Shown piece after piece: positions 1 to 7,928 of a stretch of DNA of 27,085 bases; the stretch's first letter is position 1; the number at the start of each line of letters is the position of its first letter. The notes beneath the pieces were generated by a model. The model was not told the origin of the DNA and did no database searches. It worked only from the letters and a program-made list of their open reading frames with translations. The DNA is taken from assembly GCA_002361655.1 (NCBI GenBank), contig DETM01000021.1:2936-30020 (forward strand). Direction: 5' to 3'. The DNA comes from Prevotella sp. UBA3288. Its GTDB lineage: Bacteria; Bacteroidota; Bacteroidia; Bacteroidales; Bacteroidaceae. Both the position numbers and the translations under genes were made by a program.

Positions 1-2727
1 GCATCGCCATTACCGCGTTCTTTTATACAGATCGGCATGGCTCCGCTGAACATGTCGTATTACATCACCCCTTCAGGTGAAAGGTACAGTCAGTTGTTCA
101 AGCACGAATATACGCACATCGTCATGACTGACAAGTATAATCGGCGCGACCTCAACTGGCGCCGTTTCTTCGGTACGAAGGTCGATACCGACAAGTCCCA
201 GCCCATCTCAGCCCTATGGAGTTACCTGAGCGTGCCCCGTTGGTATTCGCCCCGTTGGTATCACGAGGGTATTGCCTGTTTCATGGAGACCTGGCTCGGC
301 GGTGGTGTAGGACGCGCCTTAGGGGGCTACGACGAGATGTACTTCCGCAGTATCATCGACGGGGGTGACAAACTCTACTCGGTGGTGGGTCTGGAAACGG
401 AAGGCTCCACAAAGGACTTCCAAGTGGGCGCCAATGCCTATCTCTATGGTACCCGTTTCGTGAACTACCTCACCAAGACCTACGGCTACGAGAAGATGAT
501 CCAGTTCTATAACCGAACGGCAGACAGTCGCACCTTCTTCGGCAAACAGTTCAAGAAGGTCTATGGACAGTCGCTCAGAAAAGTATGGAACGACTGGAAG
601 GAGGACGAGAAGAAGCATCAGGAAGAGAACCTCGCCGCCATCCGCCAATATCCCATCACAGAAACCAAGCCGCTGACCAGAGAGCCGTTGGGTTCCGTGT
701 CGCCATTCGTCTATGACCCTGCCACCCAAAAGGCATACGCCGCCATGAATGCCCCTGGCGACTTTGCACACATGACTGAGATTGACCTGCAGACAGGCGA
801 GCAGAAGCGACTGAACGACATCTACGGCATCCAACTCTATGACCCTGCTTTCGTTGCCCTCGACCGTAAGGGCCAGCGCCTCATCTATACAACGAACAAT
901 TCGAAGATGCGTGGTTTGGAAATCTATGACATCCAACAGAAGGAGGTGGTGAAGAAAAAGAAGTACCAGCGCATCGGCAATATTGTGTATGACAACACCC
1001 ACGACTGTCTCTACGGCCTGTTCTCCAACGGTGGTACACAGTCGATTGTGCGCATGGACCGCGATTTGGAGAATCCAGAAGTGATCTATGCCTTCCCGTT
1101 TGGTGTGAGCGTTTTTGACTCAGATATCAGTCACGACGGCAAATGGCTGTCGCTCACCAGCCAAGGCGACAACGGCGAGCACACACTTTTGCTGTTCAAC
1201 ACTGAGGAACTGGCAAAGGCCATCTTCAAGCCCGTGAAGTTGATTACCTGGAAAGACAGCAACTTAGGACAGTTCCGCTTCTCGCTGGATGACAAGTACC
1301 TGATTGGCAGTTCTTACTATACAGGCGTCTCCAACCTCTGGCAGATTAACATAGAAACACGCGAGATGGAGATGCTTACCAATACCGACATCGGCCTCTT
1401 TGCACCATTGGAGATTACGCCTGGTCAGTTGCTGGCGCTCCAGTTCAAGCGCGACGGACTGCAACCCGTCTTACTTTCCCGTAAGGTGGTGAAAGATGCC
1501 AATGCCGTGAAACTTTACGGTCAACTGACATACGAGAACAACAGGGAGGCGATGGAACAGATTGGTCTGCTCAGAGACTCGCATCCCAGAAAGAACTTTG
1601 GCGATGTCTATAACAACATCACCTCCTACAATGTCTTTAAAGAGATGAGGTTCGCAGGAGCCTATCCAATCATCAGCGGCTTTACCGATTCCAGAGCGTG
1701 GAATCACATGACCCCCGTGTTAGGCTATCGCTTTAACGTGAACGACCCCGTGGGACTGAGCAGCATGAAAATGTCAGTCGGCCTCTCCCCTTGGAGTAAC
1801 AATTCCTGGAAGAACAAATTCCATGTTGACTTCGACTGGAATTACTTCTTCTGGAACGTCAAGGCCGCCTGGAACCATACGGACTTCTACGACCTCTTCG
1901 GTCCGATGCGGAAAAGCCGTAAGGGTTATGTGGTGCAACTGGCCTACGACTATACCAACACGTTGATTTCGCCGTATAACAAATCATGGGGCTTCTCTGT
2001 CGCTGCCTACGGCGACATGGATGCGCTGCCCTTGTATCAGGAGATTGATGTGCAGGATGTCAGTTCGATGCAGACGGCATCGGTTTACGGGAAGTGGTCA
2101 AAGACCCGCACCTCGTTGGGTGGTGTGATGAAAGAGCAGGGCTACGAACTGGGCGTTGAAGGCTACGGCTATCTGGCAGGCGGACGGTTTTATCCCTCAG
2201 TAGAGGCTACAGGTAACTTCGGCACATTGGTTCCCTTTGACAGAAACACCTCGTTCTGGCTCCGTACGTCAGCAGGTCATAACTTCGGAGATGAAGAGTC
2301 TGTGTTTGGCAATACCTATTTCGGTGGTTTCCGCAATAACTATGTTGATAATAGGAATGCCTTCCAATATCGTACGACCTTAGCGATGCCAGGTGCTGAC
2401 ATCGATGCTATCCCGGCACACTCCTATGCCAAGGCGACGGCAGAACTCAACCTGCGCCCGCTCCGTCTCAACAACTTCGGTGCGCTGTTCTGCTATCCGA
2501 CGTGGATCCAGTGCTCGTTATTCGGAACGGGACTCTCCGCCTGGAATCCCCACGAATCCCACAAGATGTACTATAGTACAGGTATCCAACTGACCACCGA
2601 ACTGGTGTTCCTGAATTATCTCAAGACAACATTGTCTATTGGCTACGGCCATCTGTTTGCACCAGCAGGATTCGATGGAGGGAAACGTGGAAACAATGAA
2701 TTCATGATCTCCCTCAAACTGTTATAA
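1..2727 (+). CDS. Envelope protein with HExxH peptidase, beta-propeller and C-terminal barrel-like region (5' truncated)
   Basis: The frame is open from base 1, so the gene probably starts upstream of the window; the first ATG inside is at 37. Counting from that Met, HEYTH (residues 23-27) is a zinc HExxH motif and WYHEG (74-78) supplies a likely third ligand, Glu77, about 50 residues later, the gluzincin layout of peptidase MA-like proteins. Residues about 215-520 contain repeated segments with SHDGKW- and SLDDKY-like signatures of WD40/TolB-type propellers. Residues about 540-896 are rich in aromatic, alternating beta strands and end in FMISLKLL, which suggests an outer-membrane beta-barrel. 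The inferred role is a surface or periplasmic protease or glycan-interacting protein; the substrate is unknown. The stop TAA shares one base with the next start (TAATG), so the two genes are probably translationally coupled. Confidence 0.8.
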   Translation, partial: ASPLPRSFIQIGMAPLNMSYYITPSGERYSQLFKHEYTHIVMTDKYNRRDLNWRRFFGTKVDTDKSQPISALWSYLSVPRWYSPRWYHEGIACFMETWLGGGVGRALGGYDEMYFRSIIDGGDKLYSVVGLETEGSTKDFQVGANAYLYGTRFVNYLTKTYGYEKMIQFYNRTADSRTFFGKQFKKVYGQSLRKVWNDWKEDEKKHQEENLAAIRQYPITETKPLTREPLGSVSPFVYDPATQKAYAAMNAPGDFAHMTEIDLQTGEQKRLNDIYGIQLYDPAFVALDRKGQRLIYTTNNSKMRGLEIYDIQQKEVVKKKKYQRIGNIVYDNTHDCLYGLFSNGGTQSIVRMDRDLENPEVIYAFPFGVSVFDSDISHDGKWLSLTSQGDNGEHTLLLFNTEELAKAIFKPVKLITWKDSNLGQFRFSLDDKYLIGSSYYTGVSNLWQINIETREMEMLTNTDIGLFAPLEITPGQLLALQFKRDGLQPVLLSRKVVKDANAVKLYGQLTYENNREAMEQIGLLRDSHPRKNFGDVYNNITSYNVFKEMRFAGAYPIISGFTDSRAWNHMTPVLGYRFNVNDPVGLSSMKMSVGLSPWSNNSWKNKFHVDFDWNYFFWNVKAAWNHTDFYDLFGPMRKSRKGYVVQLAYDYTNTLISPYNKSWGFSVAAYGDMDALPLYQEIDVQDVSSMQTASVYGKWSKTRTSLGGVMKEQGYELGVEGYGYLAGGRFYPSVEATGNFGTLVPFDRNTSFWLRTSAGHNFGDEESVFGNTYFGGFRNNYVDNRNAFQYRTTLAMPGADIDAIPAHSYAKATAELNLRPLRLNNFGALFCYPTWIQCSLFGTGLSAWNPHESHKMYYSTGIQLTTELVFLNYLKTTLSIGYGHLFAPAGFDGGKRGNNEFMISLKLL

Positions 2728-3773
2728 TGTTATTTGTCGCTGCTCTCCTCCCCGTTGTCATCTACATCTTTGTCGTCTATCAGATCGACAACTTCTCGCT
2801 CATCAGCGTGAAGCGCCTTCTCCTATTGATTCTATGTGGTATGCTGACAGCGTTGGCCTGTTTTGCCCTGTTCCAATTGACGGGTAAGATTATTCCCGAA
2901 AGTCAGTCTGATTCCGTCAACCCCATCATAGAAGAGATTGTCAAAGGCATCCCGCTTCTTTGGTTGGCCAGCCGCAAGAAAATCGTGTTCTTCATCGACA
3001 GCGTCATCTGCGGTGCAGCCGTCGGTGGCGGTTTCTCCATTCTTGAGAACATCTTCTACCTGCTGTGGGGCGATGGAATGGGTCTTGGCACCGTTCTTTT
3101 CCGAGGTCTGGAGGTGGCCCTTGTCCACATGGGCTGCAGTGCCATTGCCGCTGCCGGATTCATGCTGATAGTACGTATGATTGAATATTCCCGTTCCCGA
3201 TCAGTCGTCAAAAAGCGCGACATTGCAATGTCTGTATTCCTGTTATCGGAAGCACCTGTGCTGCACGTGTTCCACAACACCTTCCATTTCGTGCCGCTGG
3301 TGCAGTTCCTTCTCGTTACTGGCACGTTGGGAGGCCTATTGGTATGGACCTACTTCTACGACGTAGAAATGATCCATCGCTGGATAGACACTGGGCTCGA
3401 CAAACAACTAAACCTACTTGACTCCATCAAGGCTGGTCATTTGGACGACACCTCAACCGGCAAATTCCTCGAGTCGGTCAAGGACGCTTTCCCCCCAGAG
3501 GATTTCTTCGATATTATCTGTTATGTACAACTGCATGTAGAACTGTCGGTAGCATCCAGAAGTCGGGTAATGCTGCGGGAATCGGGTTTAGAGCGCGAAC
3601 TCCCCCTGACCGACGAGATGAAGGAACTGATTCTTTCGCAATACACGGAGTATAAACTTCTTGAGAAAAGACTTGGCCATGCAGCCAGAATGACTATCGC
3701 TCCTATCGTGAAATATGATCCGGCAGAATATAAAGCGCTCGAAGATCTCCGGGCTGAATGCAAGAAGAACTGA
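2727..3773 (+). CDS. PrsW-like intramembrane metalloprotease
   Basis: This 348-residue protein has several N-terminal membrane segments (about 1-20, 30-52, 85-115, 128-152, 165-210). It shows the PrsW/CPBP-type motifs in order: EEIVK at 69-73, a FxxxEN motif at 103-108 (FSILEN), His134 in a membrane helix, and HxxxN at 180-184. PrsW cuts anti-sigma factors in Bacillus; here the target is not visible. The last 140 residues are a soluble, mostly helical domain I do not recognise. The start codon overlaps the stop of the upstream peptidase/propeller gene, which suggests joint expression and perhaps a shared role in envelope quality control (inference). The family call is firm from the motifs; the substrate is unknown. 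Confidence 0.82.
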   Translation: MLFVAALLPVVIYIFVVYQIDNFSLISVKRLLLLILCGMLTALACFALFQLTGKIIPESQSDSVNPIIEEIVKGIPLLWLASRKKIVFFIDSVICGAAVGGGFSILENIFYLLWGDGMGLGTVLFRGLEVALVHMGCSAIAAAGFMLIVRMIEYSRSRSVVKKRDIAMSVFLLSEAPVLHVFHNTFHFVPLVQFLLVTGTLGGLLVWTYFYDVEMIHRWIDTGLDKQLNLLDSIKAGHLDDTSTGKFLESVKDAFPPEDFFDIICYVQLHVELSVASRSRVMLRESGLERELPLTDEMKELILSQYTEYKLLEKRLGHAARMTIAPIVKYDPAEYKALEDLRAECKKN

Positions 3774-3801
3774 TATCTGGCTGGTTCCAGTTCATACATA
3801 A

Positions 3802-4815
3802 TTACTTATTTGACAGGTATTTCACTTTCGAAGCATCACGGGGTTTGGCATCAGGCTGTTCATCGGGATAGCCAATGGAGATGACATAAAGCAGTTTGTA
3901 GTCGGCAGGGATGTCAAGACTGTCGCGGAAAGCCTTGGCTTTCTCGTCATTTGTTAGGAATCGAACTGGTCCAGTCTGAATGCAAGTTCCAAGCCCCAAT
4001 GCCTGTGCCGCCAGCATCATATTCTGTCCCATAAGACCTGCGTCAAGGTCGAATCTACCGTTTGCCGGAGTACAGACACAAATAAGGTTGGGCGCATTAC
4101 GGGTCTGCCCTTTTACATCAGCCATCAGCCGTGGGTCTTCGATGATACGTACAGCCCAATTTTGGCGGTTCATGGCACTCGGTGCATTGATGCCAGCAAG
4201 GGCTATGGTTTCAAGTTTCTCATGCTCCACAGGCTTGTCGAGGTATTTGCGGATGGAGCGACGTGCCATGATATTGCTCAGCACCGGATTAACCTCCATC
4301 TGCATGTCGGCTTCGATGGTGGACACTTGGTCACGCGACTCATAACGCTTGATGACTTTGCCGTCGCGCCCTATCAAGAATTTTGTGAAGTTCCATTTGA
4401 TGTCACCGCCACCAGTCTGCTCTTTCAACCAGGTATAAAGAGGATGGGCATGCTCTCCGTTTACATCAATCTTGTCGAACTGTGGGAAATGGATGTCGAA
4501 ATTGGCTGTGCAGAAACTGTGAATCTGCTGAATCGTTCCAGGAGCCTGCTGGCCGAACTGATTACATGGGAAGTCAAGAATCTCGAAACCCTGAGCATGA
4601 TATTTCTGATAGAGTGGCTCCAAGTCTTTGTACTGTGGTGTGAATCCGCATCGGGTAGCGGTATTCACAATCAGCAATACCTTTCCTTTGTAGTCTGAGA
4701 GCGACACCTCCTGTCCTGCGTCGTTCTTTACCTTGAAATCATAAATACGCTGTGCCGAAAGAGTCAGCACGCCCAACAGAGCCATAAGGCAGAATAAAAC
4801 TTTTCTCATAATCAT
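3802..4815 (-). CDS. Exported glutathione peroxidase-nitroreductase fusion
   Basis: The 337-residue protein begins with a signal peptide (RKVLFCLMALLGVLTLSA). Residues about 24-175 are a glutathione-peroxidase domain: NTATRCGFT with Cys56 in place of selenocysteine, FPCNQFGQQ (Cys84, Gln90), SFC (Cys102, at the place of the resolving Cys of thioredoxin-dependent enzymes) and WNFTKF (Trp141, Asn142). Residues about 178-337 are a compact nitroreductase domain starting at ARRSIRKYLDKP, with a GLGTC segment and a C-terminal ISIGYPDE. GPx enzymes reduce peroxides with thioredoxin-like donors; nitroreductases bind FMN and use NAD(P)H. Two nearby starts (4815 and 4809) fit the signal peptide about equally well. 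The gene is convergent with the PrsW gene and divergent from the esterase. The fusion in one frame is directly visible; function in the periplasm is inferred. Confidence 0.88.
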   Translation of the reverse strand: MIMRKVLFCLMALLGVLTLSAQRIYDFKVKNDAGQEVSLSDYKGKVLLIVNTATRCGFTPQYKDLEPLYQKYHAQGFEILDFPCNQFGQQAPGTIQQIHSFCTANFDIHFPQFDKIDVNGEHAHPLYTWLKEQTGGGDIKWNFTKFLIGRDGKVIKRYESRDQVSTIEADMQMEVNPVLSNIMARRSIRKYLDKPVEHEKLETIALAGINAPSAMNRQNWAVRIIEDPRLMADVKGQTRNAPNLICVCTPANGRFDLDAGLMGQNMMLAAQALGLGTCIQTGPVRFLTNDEKAKAFRDSLDIPADYKLLYVISIGYPDEQPDAKPRDASKVKYLSNK

Positions 4816-4847
4816 ACGTTTCTCTTAAACTTTGTTGTAAAACGGGA

Positions 4848-4855
4848 CAAATATA
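4848..4855 (-). promoter_or_regulatory. -7 promoter box for the GPx-nitroreductase gene
   Basis: TATATTTG on the minus strand matches the Bacteroidetes -7 consensus TAnnTTTG and lies 32 bases before the start codon at 4815. I see no convincing -33 TTG at the usual spacing. Confidence 0.55.
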
Positions 4856-4877
4856 CTCATTTCTGCCCGATTTTTAT

Positions 4878-4885
4878 TACTTTTG
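4878..4885 (+). promoter_or_regulatory. -7 promoter box for the SASA esterase gene
   Basis: TACTTTTG matches TAnnTTTG. Transcription would start near 4890, which rules out the ATG at 4883 as the translation start and leaves the ATG at 4916 with a leader of about 25 bases. No clear -33 element is seen. Confidence 0.5.
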
Positions 4886-4915
4886 TGGCAAGTTTTGAGA
4901 TTAATTAAGTTATTA

Positions 4916-5884
4916 ATGAGTAGTATTTTTATAAGGAATCTTTGGCTATTATCGGGAATTTTACTATTTCGTGGAGACTCTGCATTATTTGCGAGAGTTA
5001 ATAAGACGACAAGAATAATATTGATGCTTTTGCTGCTATTCGCCGGTACGGGATTATCAGCAAAGAAAAAGCCTGTGCCCGTTGTCATTGTGGCCGGGCA
5101 GTCGAATACAGACGGGCGTGTGAACAACGAAGAACTGCCAGGCTACATCAAGCAGCATGGCTATCGCCACTGCTGGTGGTCATATGGCAGCGATACCATT
5201 TCAGGCGGTGGCCGTTTCGAGCGCTTCTGGCCTCGTGTGGCCAAGCCCGACAACACTGAGCGTTGGGGTTATGATGCGGTGGTCTATTATCTTATAGATC
5301 GGCACATCAAACGTAACTTCTATGTCATCAAAGAGTCGCTTGGTGGTACTGCCATTGACACGGCCTGTGTAAGTACGAGCGGGATGTACTGGAGTGCATC
5401 TCCCGAATTCCTTGCCTCTACCGATGCCGCCGACAAAGGCGGGAAGTCGTTGCTGAAAGCCTTTACCGAGAATATCGGTGCCTGTATCGACAATGAGTTG
5501 TCGCAGTTGAAGGAAGGCTATGAGGTGAAGGCGTTTCTTTGGCATCAAGGCGAAAGCGACAAGAAGATGGGCGGACATTACTATGACAACCTGAAAGCCG
5601 TTGTGGCCTATGTGCGCGACTATCTGGTCCGCAAGACAAATGACGAGCGATATGCCCGTTTGCCATTTATCTGCGGTACCTATTCGCAGAAAAGCCGTGA
5701 CCGTAGCGAGTTGGTTGTGAAGTCCCTGCATCGCCTTGCAGAAGAAGACCCGAATTTCCACGTGGTTGACATCGAGGATGCAAGCATACAGCGTGACCGA
5801 TTGCATTTTGACAGCAATGGAGCCGAGTTGTTAGGCCGGCGAGTCTACGAACGGCTGACTAAGGTCACTGGAGGTATTCGGTAG
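4916..5884 (+). CDS. Secreted SASA/SGNH-type carbohydrate acetylesterase
   Basis: The mature part shows SGNH-esterase blocks of the sialate O-acetylesterase-like (SASA, DUF303) family: VAGQSNTDGR with the nucleophile Ser, LWHQGESD in the middle, and DRLHFDSNG near the end carrying the catalytic Asp/His. Such enzymes remove acetyl groups from sugars or polysaccharides. Start choice: the frame is open from 4883, but the promoter box ends at 4885, so I use 4916. This gives a long leader (about 49 residues) ending in TTRIILMLLLLFAGTGLSA, a good signal-peptide end. An ATG at 5024 would give a shorter signal lacking positive charges. The gene is monocistronic. It probably works with secreted glycan-degrading enzymes, but the substrate is not visible. 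Confidence 0.78.
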   Translation: MSSIFIRNLWLLSGILLFRGDSALFARVNKTTRIILMLLLLFAGTGLSAKKKPVPVVIVAGQSNTDGRVNNEELPGYIKQHGYRHCWWSYGSDTISGGGRFERFWPRVAKPDNTERWGYDAVVYYLIDRHIKRNFYVIKESLGGTAIDTACVSTSGMYWSASPEFLASTDAADKGGKSLLKAFTENIGACIDNELSQLKEGYEVKAFLWHQGESDKKMGGHYYDNLKAVVAYVRDYLVRKTNDERYARLPFICGTYSQKSRDRSELVVKSLHRLAEEDPNFHVVDIEDASIQRDRLHFDSNGAELLGRRVYERLTKVTGGIR

Positions 5885-6008
5885 ATTTCAGTTTAAAAAG
5901 ATAACATACTTACCTGTTTTGGGGCAGCATTGAAATAATAGAAGTTTTGCGAGTATTATGGAAATGGTAATGTCTTGGGCTAAAGAGAATTTTGACGACA
6001 AGTTGCCT

Positions 6009-6040
6009 GCCAGCGGTGCGATGCTCGGCTCTCTTATTTC
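6009..6040 (+). terminator. Weak candidate terminator hairpin
   Basis: GCCAGC (6009-6014) can pair with GCT-C-GGC (6023-6029, one bulge), followed by the T-rich TCTCTTATTTC. It lies 125 bases after the esterase stop and within the end of the convergent CPBP gene. The stem is short, so this is tentative. Confidence 0.22.
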
Positions 6041-6861
6041 ATGCGAAGATGTAGTTGGTAGATAGACGGCAGCACGATGAGCAGTGAGAAACCGACGGCC
6101 ATCAGGGCATGCGTGGTAGAACCGAAGATGTCGGTCATCGTGATGTCTGGATTGGGGTAGGCATGAAAGATCAGATAGGCCACGGTGTTGTTGATCCAGT
6201 GAAAGATGATGCCAGGCAGAACGCTCCTTGTCCGTTCGTACATCCAGCCCAGCAGCAGACCGATGAGGAAGGGGTGGACGAACTGGGCCGGATTCATGTG
6301 AGCCACGGCGAACAGTAATGCTGAGAGGCTGATCATCAGCCATCGTCGTTCAGTTTTCCATTCTAAAAGGACGCGCAGGGCGGCACCACGGAACACCAAC
6401 TCTTCAGCAATGGGCGCCAGCAGGCAAACGACGGCATAGCCTCCCGTGGTCGACATGATGAGCGAAAGAGTCTGCTCCGCCTGGTCTATCATTTTCTGTA
6501 TGAAGTCGGGCCACTGCTCGGGCATCGTCACCTCCTGGAAGTACATCGACGGCAGGATGAGGCCTGCCGAGGCCAGTATGCACCAGAATAGCACGCCCCA
6601 CGGACGTTTCTCGACGAACTGGCGGGATACGGGGGCCCACTTCATGATGGTGAACAGGGCGATGGCTGCTACTGAGCAGATGGCCTCTGCGATGATAAGT
6701 CCGCCGGGCGACAATTCTATATTGGCCAACATCTCCTTGTTGTGCCAATCGCCGCTGACTATCACTTGTGCAATGAGCACAACGACTGGAACCGTCGTCT
6801 GAATAGCCAGAAATACCAATACAAAGGCGATGGCTATCAAAGGGTTAAGATTTTTGCTCAT
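6034..6861 (-). CDS. CPBP family intramembrane metalloprotease
   Basis: This 275-residue polytopic membrane protein has the three CPBP (Abi/Rce1-like) motifs: EELVFRG (Glu153, Glu154, Arg158), FAVAH (184-188) and HWINN (221-225), in consecutive membrane helices near residues 145-235. Members cut or process membrane-bound peptides, or act in prenyl-protein-like processing and bacteriocin immunity; no substrate can be named here. Its start lies 17 bases inside the 3' end of ribF on the same strand, so it is almost certainly expressed from the ribF promoter. Similar proteins flank many housekeeping genes in Bacteroidales. The family assignment is strong, the role open. Confidence 0.88.
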   Translation of the reverse strand: MSKNLNPLIAIAFVLVFLAIQTTVPVVVLIAQVIVSGDWHNKEMLANIELSPGGLIIAEAICSVAAIALFTIMKWAPVSRQFVEKRPWGVLFWCILASAGLILPSMYFQEVTMPEQWPDFIQKMIDQAEQTLSLIMSTTGGYAVVCLLAPIAEELVFRGAALRVLLEWKTERRWLMISLSALLFAVAHMNPAQFVHPFLIGLLLGWMYERTRSVLPGIIFHWINNTVAYLIFHAYPNPDITMTDIFGSTTHALMAVGFSLLIVLPSIYQLHLRMK

Positions 6862-7786
6862 ATAAGTTTAATCGTTTTTCCGCTTCTTTTTTGTCTTTTC
6901 TTATTTGGTCGGCTAAGGCTTCGCCAGAGGGGAACGGCCGTTCGTCGCGCAGTCGGCTGATGAAATAGATGGTCATACTCCTTTCGTAGAAATTTCCCGT
7001 TTCATCGAAAATATTAGTCTCCAGCGTACGATTCCGGCCATTGAACGTGGGCCGGGTGCCGATGTTGGTGATGCCCCTCTTCAGGGCGTGGCCTTCCGTT
7101 CTTACCATGACGGCATAGACGCCGTCGGCAGGTATGATCTTGTCGTCGGCAGGCATCATGTTGGCTGTCGGGAATCCGATCTTACGGCCAATCTGTTCGC
7201 CGTGCACGACCAGGCCGGAGAGTGCATAGGGCCTACCAAGACATTGGCGGGCCTCCTCTACCCGTCCTTCTTTCAGCAAGTGCCGGATACGAGACGAACT
7301 GGCGTTCGATGTGCCGACAGTCAGCGGGTCGCCACATACCACCTCGATGCCGATGGCCTCGCCGTAGCGTCGGTAGTCGTCGAAACCCTCAGTGCGGTCG
7401 TGCCCAAAGCGGTTGTCGTAGCCTGTCAGCAACAGTCGCACGTTCAGTTGGCCGAACAACACCCTTTTCATAAAGTCATGGGCCGACAGACCGGCCATGT
7501 ATTGGTTGAACCGGAGTATCACCAGCACGTCGATACCTGTTTTGTCCATCAGTCTTATCTTTTCGTCCAGTGTTGTGAGCAGTTCCGGTCGCCAGTCGGG
7601 GTGCACCACTTGGCGCGGTGGTCGTTCGAAGGTGACGACCATCGACTTCAGCCTTTGCTTTGCGGCTTCGCTCTTGAGCCTGTCCAGCAGGTGGCGGTGG
7701 CCCAGATGCAAACCGTCAAACACCCCGATAGTGGCAGCACATAGGCTGTCACTGTAGCACTCGTCAGGGTAGAACACAATCTTCAT
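6845..7786 (-). CDS. ribF: Bifunctional riboflavin kinase / FAD synthetase
   Basis: RibF phosphorylates riboflavin to FMN and adenylates FMN to FAD in the cytoplasm. The N-terminal FAD-synthetase half shows GVFDGLHLGH (residues 21-30, the HxGH nucleotidyltransferase motif) and MVVTFERPPRQVV. The C-terminal kinase half shows IGFPTANM, DGVYAV and GITNIGTRPTF. The length of 313 is normal for the family. It is first in a two-gene minus-strand unit with the CPBP protease (17-base overlap). The only plausible start, at 7786, lies seven bases past a -7 promoter box, so the mRNA may have almost no leader. No FMN riboswitch is possible in so short a leader. Confidence 0.95.
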   Translation of the reverse strand: MKIVFYPDECYSDSLCAATIGVFDGLHLGHRHLLDRLKSEAAKQRLKSMVVTFERPPRQVVHPDWRPELLTTLDEKIRLMDKTGIDVLVILRFNQYMAGLSAHDFMKRVLFGQLNVRLLLTGYDNRFGHDRTEGFDDYRRYGEAIGIEVVCGDPLTVGTSNASSSRIRHLLKEGRVEEARQCLGRPYALSGLVVHGEQIGRKIGFPTANMMPADDKIIPADGVYAVMVRTEGHALKRGITNIGTRPTFNGRNRTLETNIFDETGNFYERSMTIYFISRLRDERPFPSGEALADQIRKDKKEAEKRLNLYEQKS

Positions 7787-7793
7787 CGGGCTG

Positions 7794-7801
7794 CAAAGTT
7801 A
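7794..7801 (-). promoter_or_regulatory. -7 promoter box for ribF
   Basis: TAACTTTG on the minus strand matches TAnnTTTG and ends seven bases before the ribF ATG. This places the expected transcription start at or within a few bases of the start codon. Confidence 0.5.
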
Positions 7802-7866
7802 CGGCTTTTTCTCGAATTAAGCCTATTTTATTTGGTAAATTAGACTGCTATTCGAAAAAAAATGAT

Positions 7867-7874
7867 TACTTTTG
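7867..7874 (+). promoter_or_regulatory. -7 promoter box for the aminoethylphosphonate gene run
   Basis: TACTTTTG matches TAnnTTTG and lies 54 bases before the aepX start. It is the only clear promoter box I found before the six-gene run, consistent with one long transcript. No -33 TTG at the usual distance is evident. Confidence 0.5.
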
Positions 7875-7880
7875 CAGCGT

Positions 7881-7898
7881 CTTATAATATAATAAGGT
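7881..7898 (+). repeat. AT-rich palindromic element, copy 1
   Basis: CTTATAATATAATAAGGT: CTTAT can pair with ATAAG. It sits in the aepX leader just after the promoter box. Related sequences end in the same AATAAGGT at 15151-15169 and 21351-21371. Confidence 0.4.
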
Positions 7899-7928
7899 GT
7901 AGAAACATACAAAATAAGCATAAAAGTC

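Noticed and set aside
4883..5023. ATG at 4883 as the esterase start
   Set aside because: It lies inside the -7 promoter box, so it would not be in the transcript.
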